This document shows, piece by piece, positions 7,219 through 15,485 of a stretch of DNA of 35,582 nucleotides. This stretch comes from Aureococcus anophagefferens (lineage: Eukaryota; Sar; Pelagophyceae; Pelagomonadales; Pelagomonadaceae). The position numbers and the translations under genes are program-made. The number at the start of each line of letters is the position of its first letter. Position 1 is the stretch's first letter. The notes beneath the pieces are model-generated. The model ran no database searches. It was not told where the DNA came from and worked only from the letters and a program-made list of their open reading frames with translations. The stretch covers positions 224,129 through 259,710 of the forward strand of contig NW_008705598.1 in assembly GCF_000186865.1 (NCBI RefSeq), read 5' to 3'.

Positions 7219-8727
7219 ATGGGCCAGATCAGCAGCGCCCCCGTGGAGCTCATCCGCGTCCAGCGCGGGGGCGGCGCGTCGTGGCGCGGCGCCGTCGCGG
7301 AGATGCAGGGCTGGCGCGCGGACCACGAGGACGCGCACTTCATGCGGAACGGCGGCGGCAATGCCTACGACCTCTTCGGCGTGCTCGACGGCCACGGCGG
7401 GTCCGAGGCCGCGCGCCTCGCCGCGCACCAGAAGCTCCCGGAGCTCCTCCGGGCCGCGTGCGGCGGAGCATCAAAAGCCTTCGGCGAGCTCGAGAAGCGC
7501 GTCGCGGCGGCCTTCGTCGAGACGGACGCGTGGCTGCGCGCGCGGCCCGAGGTGCTGCGGGACCAGTCCGGGTCGACGTGCGTCGTCGGCGGCGTGAGAA
7601 AACTCGGGGAAAATTCTTACGGCGCGTTCCTCGCGAACGCGGGCGACTCGCGGGGCCTCGTCGTGCGGCGTTCCGCCCGCGCGGCGGCGGCGGCGTCCGA
7701 CGACCACAAGCCCGACCGCGACGACGAGATGCGGCGCATCGCGGACGCGGGCGGCTTCGTCTCCGACGCCGACGCGGCGCGCTCCGGCGCGCAGCACGTC
7801 GTCGCGCGCCTCGACGGCAACCTGGCCGTGTCGCGGGGTTTGGGCGACTTCGCGTACAAGAAGGACCCGCGGCTCGGGCCGGGGCAGCAGAAGGTGTCGT
7901 GCGTGCCCGAGTGCTACGACGTCGGCCTCGGCGGGTCCTCCGAGCCGCTCGCGGCCGGCGACCTGCTCATCCTCGCGTGCGACGGCATCTTCGACGTCAT
8001 GTCCAACGAGCAGCTCGTCGCGGCCGTCGTCGACGCTTTGGACGCGGGCGCGGACGTCGGCGACGTCTGCGCGCGCGTCGTGGGCTCGTGCCTCCGGGAC
8101 CTCCACTCCAAGGACAACATGACGCTCATGGTCGTGGAGATCGGCGTCGACGGCTCGGCCTACTGCTACGCGCCCGAGGCCGCGAAGAAGCGGTCGCGCG
8201 CGGACAGCGCGAGCCTCGAGGGCGGCGACGTCGACATGGCCGACGCGGACGACAGCGACGACGACGACGACGACGGCGACGGCGCGTCCGAGCCGGCGCC
8301 GGGCATCGTCGTCGACGAGATCGTGGGCCTGGACAAGTACGACCGCCAGTCCGACGACGCGGTGAAGCGGTCCTACGTCGCCTTCCTCGAGTACTGCCTC
8401 AGGAGCGGCAACGCGCTGCCCCGGGAAGCCGTCGCGCTCCTCCGCCGCGCGGGGCGCCGCGACCTCGTCGGCCCCGCGCCGCCGAAGCGCCACGAGCTCC
8501 GGCGCCCCCGCGCGGCGGCGCCGGCCGCCGCGGCGGGCGCCGCGGCGGGCGCCGCGGCGGGCGGCGGCGGACCGCCCGGCGACGCGGACCTCGACGACCT
8601 CGTCAAGTTCGTCGAGGGCGACGGCGCCGCGTCGCCCACGGAGAAGAAGAAGAAGAAGAAGAAGAAGAAGAAGGCGGGCGCCGCGCCGCCGGCCGCGCCG
8701 GACGACGCGGCGGCGCCGGCGGCGTGA
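7219..8727 (+). CDS. PP2C-type (PPM) Ser/Thr protein phosphatase with acidic and poly-Lys tail
   Basis: 502 residues, no intron. The MGQISS start fits an N-myristoylation signal, suggesting membrane attachment. PPM motifs appear in order: MQGWRADHEDAH (about 29-40), FGVLDGHGG (53-61), GSTCVVGGV, NAGDSRG, DHKPDRDDE, AVSRGLGDFAYK, LACDGIFDVMSN and SKDNMTLMVV. The metal-binding Asp residues are all present. After the about 310-residue catalytic domain come an acidic run (DSDDDDDDGDG), a small helical segment, an Ala/Gly linker and about ten consecutive lysines. Family knowledge: Mn/Mg-dependent dephosphorylation of phospho-Ser/Thr. The tail could act in targeting. Divergent with the C2 gene. Confidence 0.95.
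   Translation: MGQISSAPVELIRVQRGGGASWRGAVAEMQGWRADHEDAHFMRNGGGNAYDLFGVLDGHGGSEAARLAAHQKLPELLRAACGGASKAFGELEKRVAAAFVETDAWLRARPEVLRDQSGSTCVVGGVRKLGENSYGAFLANAGDSRGLVVRRSARAAAAASDDHKPDRDDEMRRIADAGGFVSDADAARSGAQHVVARLDGNLAVSRGLGDFAYKKDPRLGPGQQKVSCVPECYDVGLGGSSEPLAAGDLLILACDGIFDVMSNEQLVAAVVDALDAGADVGDVCARVVGSCLRDLHSKDNMTLMVVEIGVDGSAYCYAPEAAKKRSRADSASLEGGDVDMADADDSDDDDDDGDGASEPAPGIVVDEIVGLDKYDRQSDDAVKRSYVAFLEYCLRSGNALPREAVALLRRAGRRDLVGPAPPKRHELRRPRAAAPAAAAGAAAGAAAGGGGPPGDADLDDLVKFVEGDGAASPTEKKKKKKKKKKAGAAPPAAPDDAAAPAA
8644..8673 (+). repeat. AAG trinucleotide run (poly-Lys)
   Basis: Ten AAG codons in a row at the C-terminal end of the PP2C protein. A microsatellite of this kind is likely to vary in length between alleles. 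Confidence 0.9.
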
Positions 8728-8881
8728 TTTTCGCACCCCTTCGGGGGGTCGTCTTACCACGCGCCGCCCCCCGCTCGCTCGCACGAACGCCCCGCACCCC
8801 GGCCCGCATATCCCCCGAACGCCGGCCCGCCCTGTATTGCCCGCCCCCCGACGTAAGTTCCACCGTTACCCGGTCGTCGTC

Positions 8882-9493
8882 GAGGCGCCGCCGGGCGCGG
8901 CTGCTCACTCGCGCGCGGCTAGGTTCCACTTTACTGCCGTAATTCGCCGGCGAGTGCGAGTTTGCTTGCTTTGCCGGAGTCGTCGCGAGTTTTTGCGTTT
9001 GCCGCAGCTCGATTTGCCGGCGCCGCTACTTGGGGAAACGGCGAGTTTCCGTGGTACATTGAAGTAAAGTTGTACCTCAACTTGAAGCAAACTACGATAA
9101 ATTGGCTGCCAAGCCCCTCACACAACCAGCGCCGTCATCGCAGGAGGAACCGCGAAGCGCCGTAATATCCGCGCCAATAAAGCAGAGCTTATTTCGGTCA
9201 TTTCCGCGCGTCACGCGCGCCGCGTAGTACGCGGGACGCCACGGCTTGAAGGGCCTCTCGGCCGCCGGAAAACCGGCCCGGCGGCAAACTCGCCGGCCGC
9301 AAATCATCGGCAAAGTAAAACTCGAAAAACTCGCCTCTGGAGCGGCAAAGTTTTTACGGTAAAATGGAACCTAGGCGCGCGGGCACGCGCGTTCGAGTTC
9401 CGCCGCGCGCGGTCGTCGAGCGCGCGCGCGGAGGGCGCCGCCGGGCTTTTCGGCTGCTTACTCGCCGGGCGCGGCTGCTTACTTGCGCGCGGG
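8882..9493. mobile_element. Putative repeat element: inverted arms inside direct repeats, in a gene-free gap
   Basis: The 786-bp gap 8728-9513 lies between convergent genes and holds no credible CDS. Two arms, about 8915-8943 and about 9354-9378, are imperfect inverted repeats around TAGGTTCCA and TTTAC-CGTAA. Inward of each arm are many GCGAGTTT and TTTGCCG motifs in mirrored orientation. Outward, 8896-8919 and 9469-9492 share the direct repeat GCGCGGCTGCT-ACT-GCGCGCGG. This resembles a non-autonomous DNA element with subterminal motifs, but I see no clean target duplication. It could also be a replication or chromatin structure. Confidence 0.4.
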
Positions 9494-9513
9494 ACTCGCG
9501 CGTACCACCCCGC

Positions 9514-10158
9514 TCACTCGGAGATGACGACGGTCTCGACGGTGACGGGCTCCACGGGCCGGTCGCCCGGGCCGGTCTTGACGCCCTCGATGGCGCTGAC
9601 GACGTCCATGCCGGCGACGACCTTGCCGAAGACGGGGTGGGCCGACGGCGTCTTGGCGTCGAAGTAGTCGAGGAAGGAGTTGTGGACCGTGTTGAGGAAG
9701 AACTGGCTGCCTCCCGAGTTGGGCTGTCCCGTGTTGGCCATCGAGATCGTGCCCGGCTCGTTGCTGATCTCGGCGACGAGCTCGTCGGGGATGTTGCCGC
9801 CGGCGTCGCGCGTCACGGACGAGCCGTCCGGGAGGGCGAAGGCCGTGTTGCCCGCGGGCCCGCCCGTGCCCGCGCGCGGGGACGCCGGGTCGATCGAGTT
9901 CGGGCAGCCGAACTGGCACATGAAGCCCTTGATGACGCGGTGGAACGTGAGGCCGTCGTAGAAGCCGCTCTTGCTGAGGTCCACGAAGTTCGAGCACGTG
10001 ATGGGCAGCTGGTCCATGTAGAGCTCGACGTCGAACTCGCCCTTGGACGTCTTGAACTTGGCCACCGGGTTCGCCATGGCGAAGCCGCGGCTCCGGCGGC
10101 CCATGGCCTGGGCGCTGCGCAGCGACGCGACGCCGAGGAGCGCGTAGCGGAGAGCCAT
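9514..10158 (-). CDS. Cyclophilin-type peptidyl-prolyl isomerase, signal/transit peptide
   Basis: 214 residues from the ATG at 10156-10158. The first 28 residues ([18 protein letters not shown] then a basic stretch) look like a signal or plastid-type targeting peptide. The domain starts at [16 protein letters not shown]. Key active-site stretches are [13 protein letters not shown] (Arg near 74), [20 protein letters not shown] and [14 protein letters not shown]. An insertion [18 protein letters not shown] with following residues replaces a shorter loop. The Trp that contacts cyclosporin in human CypA is not present (the region reads [13 protein letters not shown]). Family role: cis-trans proline isomerisation in protein folding. 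The preceding in-frame ORF on the minus strand is GC-rich promoter and is not counted. Confidence 0.93.
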   Translation of the reverse strand: MALRYALLGVASLRSAQAMGRRSRGFAMANPVAKFKTSKGEFDVELYMDQLPITCSNFVDLSKSGFYDGLTFHRVIKGFMCQFGCPNSIDPASPRAGTGGPAGNTAFALPDGSSVTRDAGGNIPDELVAEISNEPGTISMANTGQPNSGGSQFFLNTVHNSFLDYFDAKTPSAHPVFGKVVAGMDVVSAIEGVKTGPGDRPVEPVTVETVVISE

Positions 10159-10503
10159 GGTTAAGAGGACGGTGGCGGCGGACGACGACGGAGGTGGCTG
10201 AACTGCACCCCGCGAGGCAGAATCGATGGCGGCGAGTCCGCGACGCGCTCGGAGCGTGCACTCAACCTTGCCCCGGGGTGCCTCGCGCGCCGGCCCCCTG
10301 GCCGGCCCGGCTTCGGTCCCACATCTGAGGCACGTTCTGAGGCGACCCATGCCCAGTGGCCCGGCACGGCGACCGGGCGCCCCCGGGACGGACCCGGCCG
10401 CGCGCACGCGGGCCCGCCGGCCCCGCGCGTCCGGTCGCCGCGGCGGAGCCCCGCGGCGGACTGCCCGGGCGGCGCGAGCTTCGGCCAACGGTTACGCGCG
10501 GTC
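10159..10503. other. Intergenic 345 bp, cyclophilin upstream region
   Basis: It lies between the cyclophilin start (minus) and the stop of the next minus gene, so it should hold the cyclophilin promoter and the 3' end of the coiled-coil gene. It is very GC-rich. I see no TATA box, RNA gene or repeat that I can support. Confidence 0.5.
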
Positions 10504-11550
10504 CTACAGCTCGTCGCCGTCGACCTGGACGCGGAGGTAGCCCGTCCCCCGGGGCCGCTTGGGCCCCGGCGCCGGGAGCGGCCCCCCGCCCTGGAGCGCG
10601 TCCGCGACGCGCGCGAGGCAGCCGCGCCCCCGGAGCTTCGCGTCGAGGCCCTCGTCGAGGAGCGCGAGGGACTGGGCCACCAGCTCGAGCCCCACGTCGA
10701 GGCGCGCGATGTCGTCGGCGAGCTCGCCGAGGTAGGGCGGCACGGCGCCGCGGCCCGCGAGCGGGTTCTCGGTGGGAGAAGCCGACCGCGCGTCCGCGGG
10801 CGGCACGCCGACGCGCGCCGCGAGGGCCGCCGCCCGGGCCACGAGGGACGCCAGGGCCTGGCCGTGGCGCACGAGCCGCGGCCGGAGCGTCTCGCCGACC
10901 GCGTCCGCGACGACGCGCTCCGCGCCGCGCGACTCCTCCAAGGCCTTGACGACGCCCAACAGCTCGGACCGCGCCGCGAGCCGCCGCTGGCGGTGGACCT
11001 CGGCCTCCTTCTTCGAGCTCTCGACCTCGCCCGCGACGGCCGCGCGCGACTCCGCGGCCGCGGCCGCCAGTTCCCGGCACCGCGCGGCGTCGGCCTCCGC
11101 CGCGTCCGCGCGCCGCTCCGCGGCCGCCGCGCGCGACGCCGCGGCGTCGGCCCGGGCGTCCGCGTCCGCGGCCGCCGCGCGCGCGCGTTCCGCCGCCGCC
11201 GATTCGCCGCGCGCCGCGGCGTCGCGCGCGGCCTCGGCCTCGACGCGGAGGGCCCTTTCGCGCGCGAGCTCCGCCGCGCGCGCGTCCGCGGCGCCCGCGC
11301 GCGCGGCGTCGCGGTCGGCCTCGGCTGCGCGCCGGAGGCCCCGTTCCCGGTCGAGGTCGTCGCGCGCCGCGGCGGCGGCGCCGCCGCACGCCTCGATGGC
11401 CGCCGCCAGCCGCTCCGCCGCCGCCTCCTGGGCCCGCCGCGCGGCGCCGACGCCCGCGGCGGCCTCGCCGCGGTCCTGGGCGGCGAGGGCGTCGCGCAGG
11501 TCCTGCTCCGTCTGGTCCCGCACGGCCAGCGCCGTGAGCACGGGCTCCAT
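10504..11550 (-). CDS. Long Ala/Glu/Arg coiled-coil protein of unknown function
   Basis: 348 residues from the ATG at 11548-11550. Residues about 10-200 are almost pure heptad-rich Ala/Arg/Glu/Asp helix (for example RDQTEQDLRDALAAQ, AERRADAAEADAARCREL). The next part, about 200-270, is a more ordinary helix (ARSELLGVVKALEESRGAERVV). A C-terminal region with YLGELADDIARLDVGLELV and LLDEGLDAKLRG follows. It ends GTGYLRVQVDGDEL. The DEL ending superficially recalls an ER-retention signal, but there is no signal peptide, so I do not read it as one. Probably a structural or scaffold protein; no family assigned. Confidence 0.7.
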   Translation of the reverse strand: MEPVLTALAVRDQTEQDLRDALAAQDRGEAAAGVGAARRAQEAAAERLAAAIEACGGAAAAARDDLDRERGLRRAAEADRDAARAGAADARAAELARERALRVEAEAARDAAARGESAAAERARAAAADADARADAAASRAAAAERRADAAEADAARCRELAAAAAESRAAVAGEVESSKKEAEVHRQRRLAARSELLGVVKALEESRGAERVVADAVGETLRPRLVRHGQALASLVARAAALAARVGVPPADARSASPTENPLAGRGAVPPYLGELADDIARLDVGLELVAQSLALLDEGLDAKLRGRGCLARVADALQGGGPLPAPGPKRPRGTGYLRVQVDGDEL

Positions 11551-12211
11551 CGGGGCGCGGGTTCGAGGCTGGTCCGCGGACCAGCTCCAGCCACGGGCCA
11601 CCCACGGACAAAAGATTCGAACCTCATGACGAGGTGGGTGGGTGGGTCCGGAGGCCTGATTTGGAAAATCTACAGTGTACTGATGGGTACTTGTAACGCG
11701 CACGCGCGCGCGCGGTCATGACCCGCGGTGCCGCGGCTGACGGTCGCGCGGCACCTCGGCGACGTGTCTTCACGCCGCTATCGTCGTCTCTGGGCAAGCG
11801 CCGCTTCTCGCCGCGGCGAGTCGAGCGGCGCGGGTGCCCGTTCTCATCGCAAAGCGGAGATTGGACCGCGCAGCTCCGCGACAAGAGAGAGCTCGCGCGC
11901 GCGCGGAATCGCGCGCGCGTTGTGGCGATTCGGCGAGCGGCAACTTGAAGGTAACTAACGAAAAGGAGGTCCCTGATTGGCCAGGAGGTGGGTGGGTGGG
12001 TGCCGGGCCCGCGAGCGAGGAACTCGTCATAAGGTACCGCGGCTTTTATCCCGGGCCGCTCTTGCTCCAGCCTTGCTTTTTCCAGCTCGCAGATCAAGTT
12101 GACCTTCAAGGTGACTCTGCCTTCCCTAAGCCTTCCCCCCGGCAGCTCCGAGTGCGATCGTGGGAGGCGCGTTTCCAGGAGGCCGCGCGCGCCCCGCTTA
12201 CGCGCCCCCCC
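11551..12211. other. Intergenic 661 bp with two G-run motifs
   Basis: It lies upstream of the coiled-coil gene and downstream of the crotonase gene, both minus. It contains two near-identical blocks GAGGTGGGTGGGTGGGT at 11631-11647 and about 11985-12001, which could form G-quadruplexes. No coding frame has conserved motifs. No tRNA fold was found. Confidence 0.5.
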
Positions 12212-13485
12212 CTAGAGCTTGACCTTGAGGGGCTTCTTCGCCCAGTCGGGCTTCTGCTTCGCGAGGAGCGCCTTCATGCCGACGACGGCCTCGCCCTTGA
12301 CGCGGATGGACGCGAGCTGCGCGGCCGTGTAGTCGACGAGCTCCGGCGTGATCTCCTTGCCGCCGACGCCGAAGACGAGCGCCTTGGACGCCGCGACGGC
12401 GTGGGGCGCCGCGAGCGTGAAGTTGTCGCAGATCTTCTGCGCGGCCTCCTCGAGGCCCTTGACGTCCTTGACGACCTCGGACGCGAGGCCGATGGCCTCC
12501 GCCGTCGCCGCGTTGATGGGCTCGCCCGTCGTGAAGTAGCGGCGCGCGTTGCGCACGCCCATGGCCTGGACGACGTAGGGCGAGATCGTCGCGGGGATCA
12601 CGCCCAGTTTCACCTCGCTGAGCTGGAACGCCGCGCGCTCCGTGCAGACGACCATGTCGCAGACGGAGCAGATGCCCACGCCGCCGCCGAAGACGGGGCC
12701 GGCGACGAGCGCGACGACGGGCACGGGGCACTCGTTGACGTACTTGAGGCGGTTCGCGAACTCCTGCGCGCCCGCGGAGTTGTCGGCCGCGCGGCCCTCG
12801 CTCTCCATCTTCTGCGCCGCCTGGAAGTCCTTGGGGTCGCCGCCGGCGCACCAGATGCGGCCCGCGGACTTGATGAAGATCACGCGGAGCTCGCCGACGT
12901 GGTCGTACGCGTACTTGACGCACCTGCGCGGAGAAGCGCCGTCCGGGGCTAGAAAAAAAGCGCGCGTTCGGTCGCATCGACGTCGATGCGGCCGATTTTT
13001 GGGACGGATAGTCGTCTCTCGGCGAGGTCGCACGGTCGGGTCCCATGAACATTCCGCGCGGCGCCGCGCCGCATCAAGCCGACGAAGATGGCCGCGGAGA
13101 GCGCGTTGTTGTTCTCGGGCTGGTTGAAGGTGACGACGCCGACGCCGTCCTCGACCTTGAAGAGGACCGCGCCCTTGGTCGTGATGGGGCTCTGGGCCAT
13201 GAAGGCCTCGAGGTCGTCCGTCGGGTCCGCGGGTTCCGCCTCCGGCGGCGGCACGTACTCCACGGACTTGTCGCTCACCCAGCCCTCGACGGGCGTCACG
13301 AGGCGGTAGCGCGTCGTGCCCTTGGCGTTCGTGCCCACCTCGACGACCTCCATCTCCGTGCCGGGCATGCAGGTCTCGACGAGGGCCGTGTCGAGCTCGC
13401 AGCCCGCGCGGACGATGGCGCCCTTGGCGACGCGACCGGGGACGACGAACTTCGCGGGGAAGGAGGTGCCGTCGAAGGCCGCCAT
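12212..13485 (-). CDS. Enoyl-CoA hydratase/isomerase (crotonase) with SH3-like N-terminal domain
   Basis: Exon 1 13485-13070, introner intron 13069-12924 (GC-AG), exon 2 12923-12212; 375 residues. Residues about 13-75 form a small beta-rich unit (PGRVAKGAIVRAGCELDTA ... TPVEGWVS) resembling an SH3-like barrel. The crotonase domain follows: GVGVVTFNQPENNNALSAA, then across the joint LMRCVKYAYD, AGRIWCAGGDPKDF (oxyanion hole), GPVFGGGVGICSVCDMVV, FQLSEVKLGVIPATISPYVV and ARRYFTTGE. The PATISPYVV pattern is typical of methylglutaconyl- and isohexenylglutaconyl-CoA hydratases, so a role in leucine or isoprenoid acyl-CoA breakdown is plausible. The exact substrate is uncertain. No clear peroxisomal tail (it ends KVKL). 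Divergent with WDR82. Confidence 0.88.
12924..13061. mobile_element. Introner element copy 4, degenerate (intron of the crotonase gene)
   Basis: 138 bp. The termini CCGCGCGGA and (reverse complement of the other end) CTGCGCGGA match at 8 of 9. The expected 8-bp duplication is degraded: the exonic copy reads GTGCGTCA and the intronic copy GCGCGGCG on the gene strand (5 of 8). The internal core CGGCCGATTTTTGGGACG matches the other introners. The donor is GC at 13069 and the acceptor CAG ends at 12924. It is probably an older insertion than copies 1-3. Confidence 0.75.
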
Positions 13486-13908
13486 GGTCACCTCGAGCGG
13501 GCGCGGAAACGACGCGGCGGGGGGGGGGCGCCGCCGGTGATCAGAAAGAAAGTAGTGGACTTTCCCGATGGGAGTGGATGGACGACGATGGACGCGCGCC
13601 CGGCGGGCGGGCTGCGCGGGGCAACGAGTGGGCGCTTGAACTGCATGATCCCAAACGCTGCATCGAGCGGCGACGGCGAGGGTGCCTCGCAGCTCGTCCT
13701 CGCGCGCGCTCCGCCTCGAGCAACTCGTCCCCGCGCTCCGCGGCGCCTCGAGCAACTCCGCGAATCTCCGCGCGGCCCGCGACTCGCGCTCCGCGGCGCC
13801 TCGAGCAGCTCGTCTCCGCGCTCCGCGGCGCCTCGCGCCGAACTCGCGCTCCGCGGCGCCTCGCGCCGACCTCGCGCTCCGCGGCGCCGCCCACAACCCG
13901 TGGACGCC
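13486..13908. promoter_or_regulatory. Divergent promoter crotonase / WDR82 with a five-times repeated 19-bp motif
   Basis: 423 bp between two ATGs pointing away from each other. The motif CGCGCTCCGCGGCGCCTCG occurs at 13732, 13785, 13817, 13845 and, shortened at its end, 13873. All are in the same orientation and on the WDR82 side. Between them are short spacers with AGCAACTC or AGCAGCTC. Nearer the crotonase gene is a G-run of about nine bases. Minus- and plus-strand ORFs across this stretch are low-complexity and not believed. Confidence 0.6.
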
Positions 13909-14952
13909 ATGGCCGCCCCGGAGGTGTCGAGCTCGCTGAACCCGAGCCGCTTCGCCATGGGCGCCGTCTTCGCCGGGGGCGGCGACGAGTCGACGTTCCT
14001 CGCGTTCCACCGGCTCGGCCAGTACTGCGCGTCCGCGACCGCGGACGGCGCGCTGAAGCTCATCGACGCCGTCAACGGCTGCGTCAAGAAGACGGTGCAC
14101 TGCCGCAAGTACGGCGTCGCCGCGGGCTGCTTCGCGCACCACGAGCAGTCCCTGCTCGTCGCCGGCGCGGGCGGCGACTCGACGATCCGCCACCTGTCGC
14201 TCTACGACAACCGCTACGTCCGCGCCTTCGCGGGCCACGACGCGCCGGTCACGTCCGTCGAGCCGTCGCCGGCCGACGACACGTTCCTGAGCTGCGGCGC
14301 CGACGGGCGCGTCGTCCTCTGGGACCTCGCGCGGCCCCAGGCCGCCGTCGCGGCGCTCAAATTGGACCGCGCGTGGGCCGACCGCAAGGCCGACGCGGCG
14401 CTGGCCGCGCAGGCCGCCGACGGCGTCGTCTTCGCCGTCGGCGCGTCGTCCGCGGACCGGCGCGACGGCGGGCTGGTCAAGGTCTACGACGCGCGCAAGT
14501 TCGAGGGCGGGCCCTTCGCGACGTTTTCGCTCGACGGCGCGGCCGCGCGCGCGTGCGCCGAGGCCGGCGGCGGCGACGGCTCCGTCGGCGACCGCTTCGC
14601 CCGGGGCCGGTGGACGTCCCTCGAGTTCTCGCCCGACGGCGACAAGATGGTCGTCGCGACGGACGGCGGCGCGCACCTCGTCTTCGACAGCTTCGAGGGC
14701 GACGCGAAGCTACTGCTCGAGGGGCCGCCGCAGTCGCCGGACTTCGCGACGACGGCGACGTTCACGTCCGACGGCTACTCCGTCGTCGCGGGCTGCGAGG
14801 ACGCCAAGATCCGCGTCTGGGACGCGGAGAAGCGCGCGCGGCCCGCGGCGCTCCACGGCCACGCGGGCCCCGTGCGCCACGTCGCCTGCTCGCGGAAGTA
14901 CGACGTCCTCGCGTCCTGCTGCGCGTCCGCCGTGCTCTGGCTCGCGGACTAA
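13909..14952 (+). CDS. WDR82: WD40 protein, WDR82/Swd2 type
   Basis: 347 residues, a seven-blade WD40 propeller without introns. It starts MAAPEVSSSLNPSRFAMG. The best family signals are ASATADGALKLIDAVNG, the short KKTVHCRKYG link, the stretch IRHLSLYDNRYVRAFAGHDA, FLSCGADGRVVLWDLA and SLEFSPDGDKMVVATDGG. In other eukaryotes Swd2/WDR82 is a subunit of the Set1/COMPASS histone H3K4 methyltransferase and of PP1-containing termination complexes, so a nuclear role is expected. The assignment rests on the pattern around the LYDNRYVRAF block. A different WD40 protein is possible but less likely. Its stop is 32 bp from the stop of FOPNL. Confidence 0.82.
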   Translation: MAAPEVSSSLNPSRFAMGAVFAGGGDESTFLAFHRLGQYCASATADGALKLIDAVNGCVKKTVHCRKYGVAAGCFAHHEQSLLVAGAGGDSTIRHLSLYDNRYVRAFAGHDAPVTSVEPSPADDTFLSCGADGRVVLWDLARPQAAVAALKLDRAWADRKADAALAAQAADGVVFAVGASSADRRDGGLVKVYDARKFEGGPFATFSLDGAAARACAEAGGGDGSVGDRFARGRWTSLEFSPDGDKMVVATDGGAHLVFDSFEGDAKLLLEGPPQSPDFATTATFTSDGYSVVAGCEDAKIRVWDAEKRARPAALHGHAGPVRHVACSRKYDVLASCCASAVLWLAD

Positions 14953-14984
14953 AAGAGACGTCGCGTCGCTTAGGGGCGCCGCCC

Positions 14985-15485
14985 TCATCGCTCCCGCGCC
15001 GCGGCCTGCTGCTCCCGGAGCGTCGCCACGAGGCCGAAGAGGAGCGGCAGCTCGCGCGACGCCGCGTCCTGGCAGAGGCCGAGGGACTCCGCGAGGTGCG
15101 CGCGGCCGAGGCGCGCGTCGTCGCGGCCGGGCAGCGACGCCTCCGCGGCGAAGACGGAGAGCGCGTGGCCGTAGCCCGCAAAGGCCAGGTACTCCCGCAC
15201 GAGCTCCTCGACGACGAGCGTCTCGACGGGCGCGTCCCCGGGCTTGGGCGCGTCCGCGCCGGCGTCGACGGCGTGGAAGATCTCCTCGCGCAGCCTGCGG
15301 GCGGGCGGCCTCGCGCGCAGGGGGGCGCGGCGCGGCGCGGGACGCCGTCGGCGGGACTGCGCGCGGATGCGGCCGAGGACGCCGCGCTGGTCCAGCGACT
15401 CGTGCAGCGCCGACCGCAGCTCGTCGATGGACGCCGACTCCGGCGGCGGCGCGGCGAACGACGATTGTTCCTCGACGGCGGCCAT
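14985..15485 (-). CDS. FOPNL: FOPNL/FOR20-like centriolar LisH protein
   Basis: Exon 1 15485-15358, intron 15357-15295 (63 nt, GT-AG), exon 2 15294-14985; 145 residues. The intron is a multiple of three without a stop, so the unspliced frame is also open (166 residues). Splicing gives RGVLGRIRAQ joined to LREEIFHAVD, which matches the FOP/FOR20 pattern, whereas the intron would insert an Arg/Pro-rich run. The LisH-like part is VVEELVREYLAFAGYGHALSV (about residues 72-92). Family knowledge: these proteins act at centriolar satellites, basal bodies and in cilium assembly, consistent with an alga that has or had flagellate stages. The C-terminus is helical. Confidence 0.85.
   Translation of the reverse strand: MAAVEEQSSFAAPPPESASIDELRSALHESLDQRGVLGRIRAQSRRRRPAPRRAPLRARPPARRLREEIFHAVDAGADAPKPGDAPVETLVVEELVREYLAFAGYGHALSVFAAEASLPGRDDARLGRAHLAESLGLCQDAASRELPLLFGLVATLREQQAAARER

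Noticed and set aside
10504..11550. DEL at the end of the coiled-coil protein as an ER-retention signal
   Set aside because: There is no signal peptide, and the ending GDEL is preceded by an ordinary polar segment.
11600..11640. tRNA-like GGTTCGAATC sequence on the minus strand
   Set aside because: The flanking bases do not form the T-stem, and no D-arm, anticodon arm or acceptor stem could be found.
12949..14676. Minus-strand frame joining crotonase exon 1 to a long upstream protein
   Set aside because: The upstream part is the antisense of WDR82 and of the repeat-rich divergent promoter. The ATG at 13485 starts the first plausible domain.
15295..15357. Arg/Pro-rich insertion in FOPNL as coding sequence
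   Set aside because: Removing it with GT-AG ends gives the family's continuous RIRAQ-LREEIFHAVD. The open frame is an accident of its 63-nt length.
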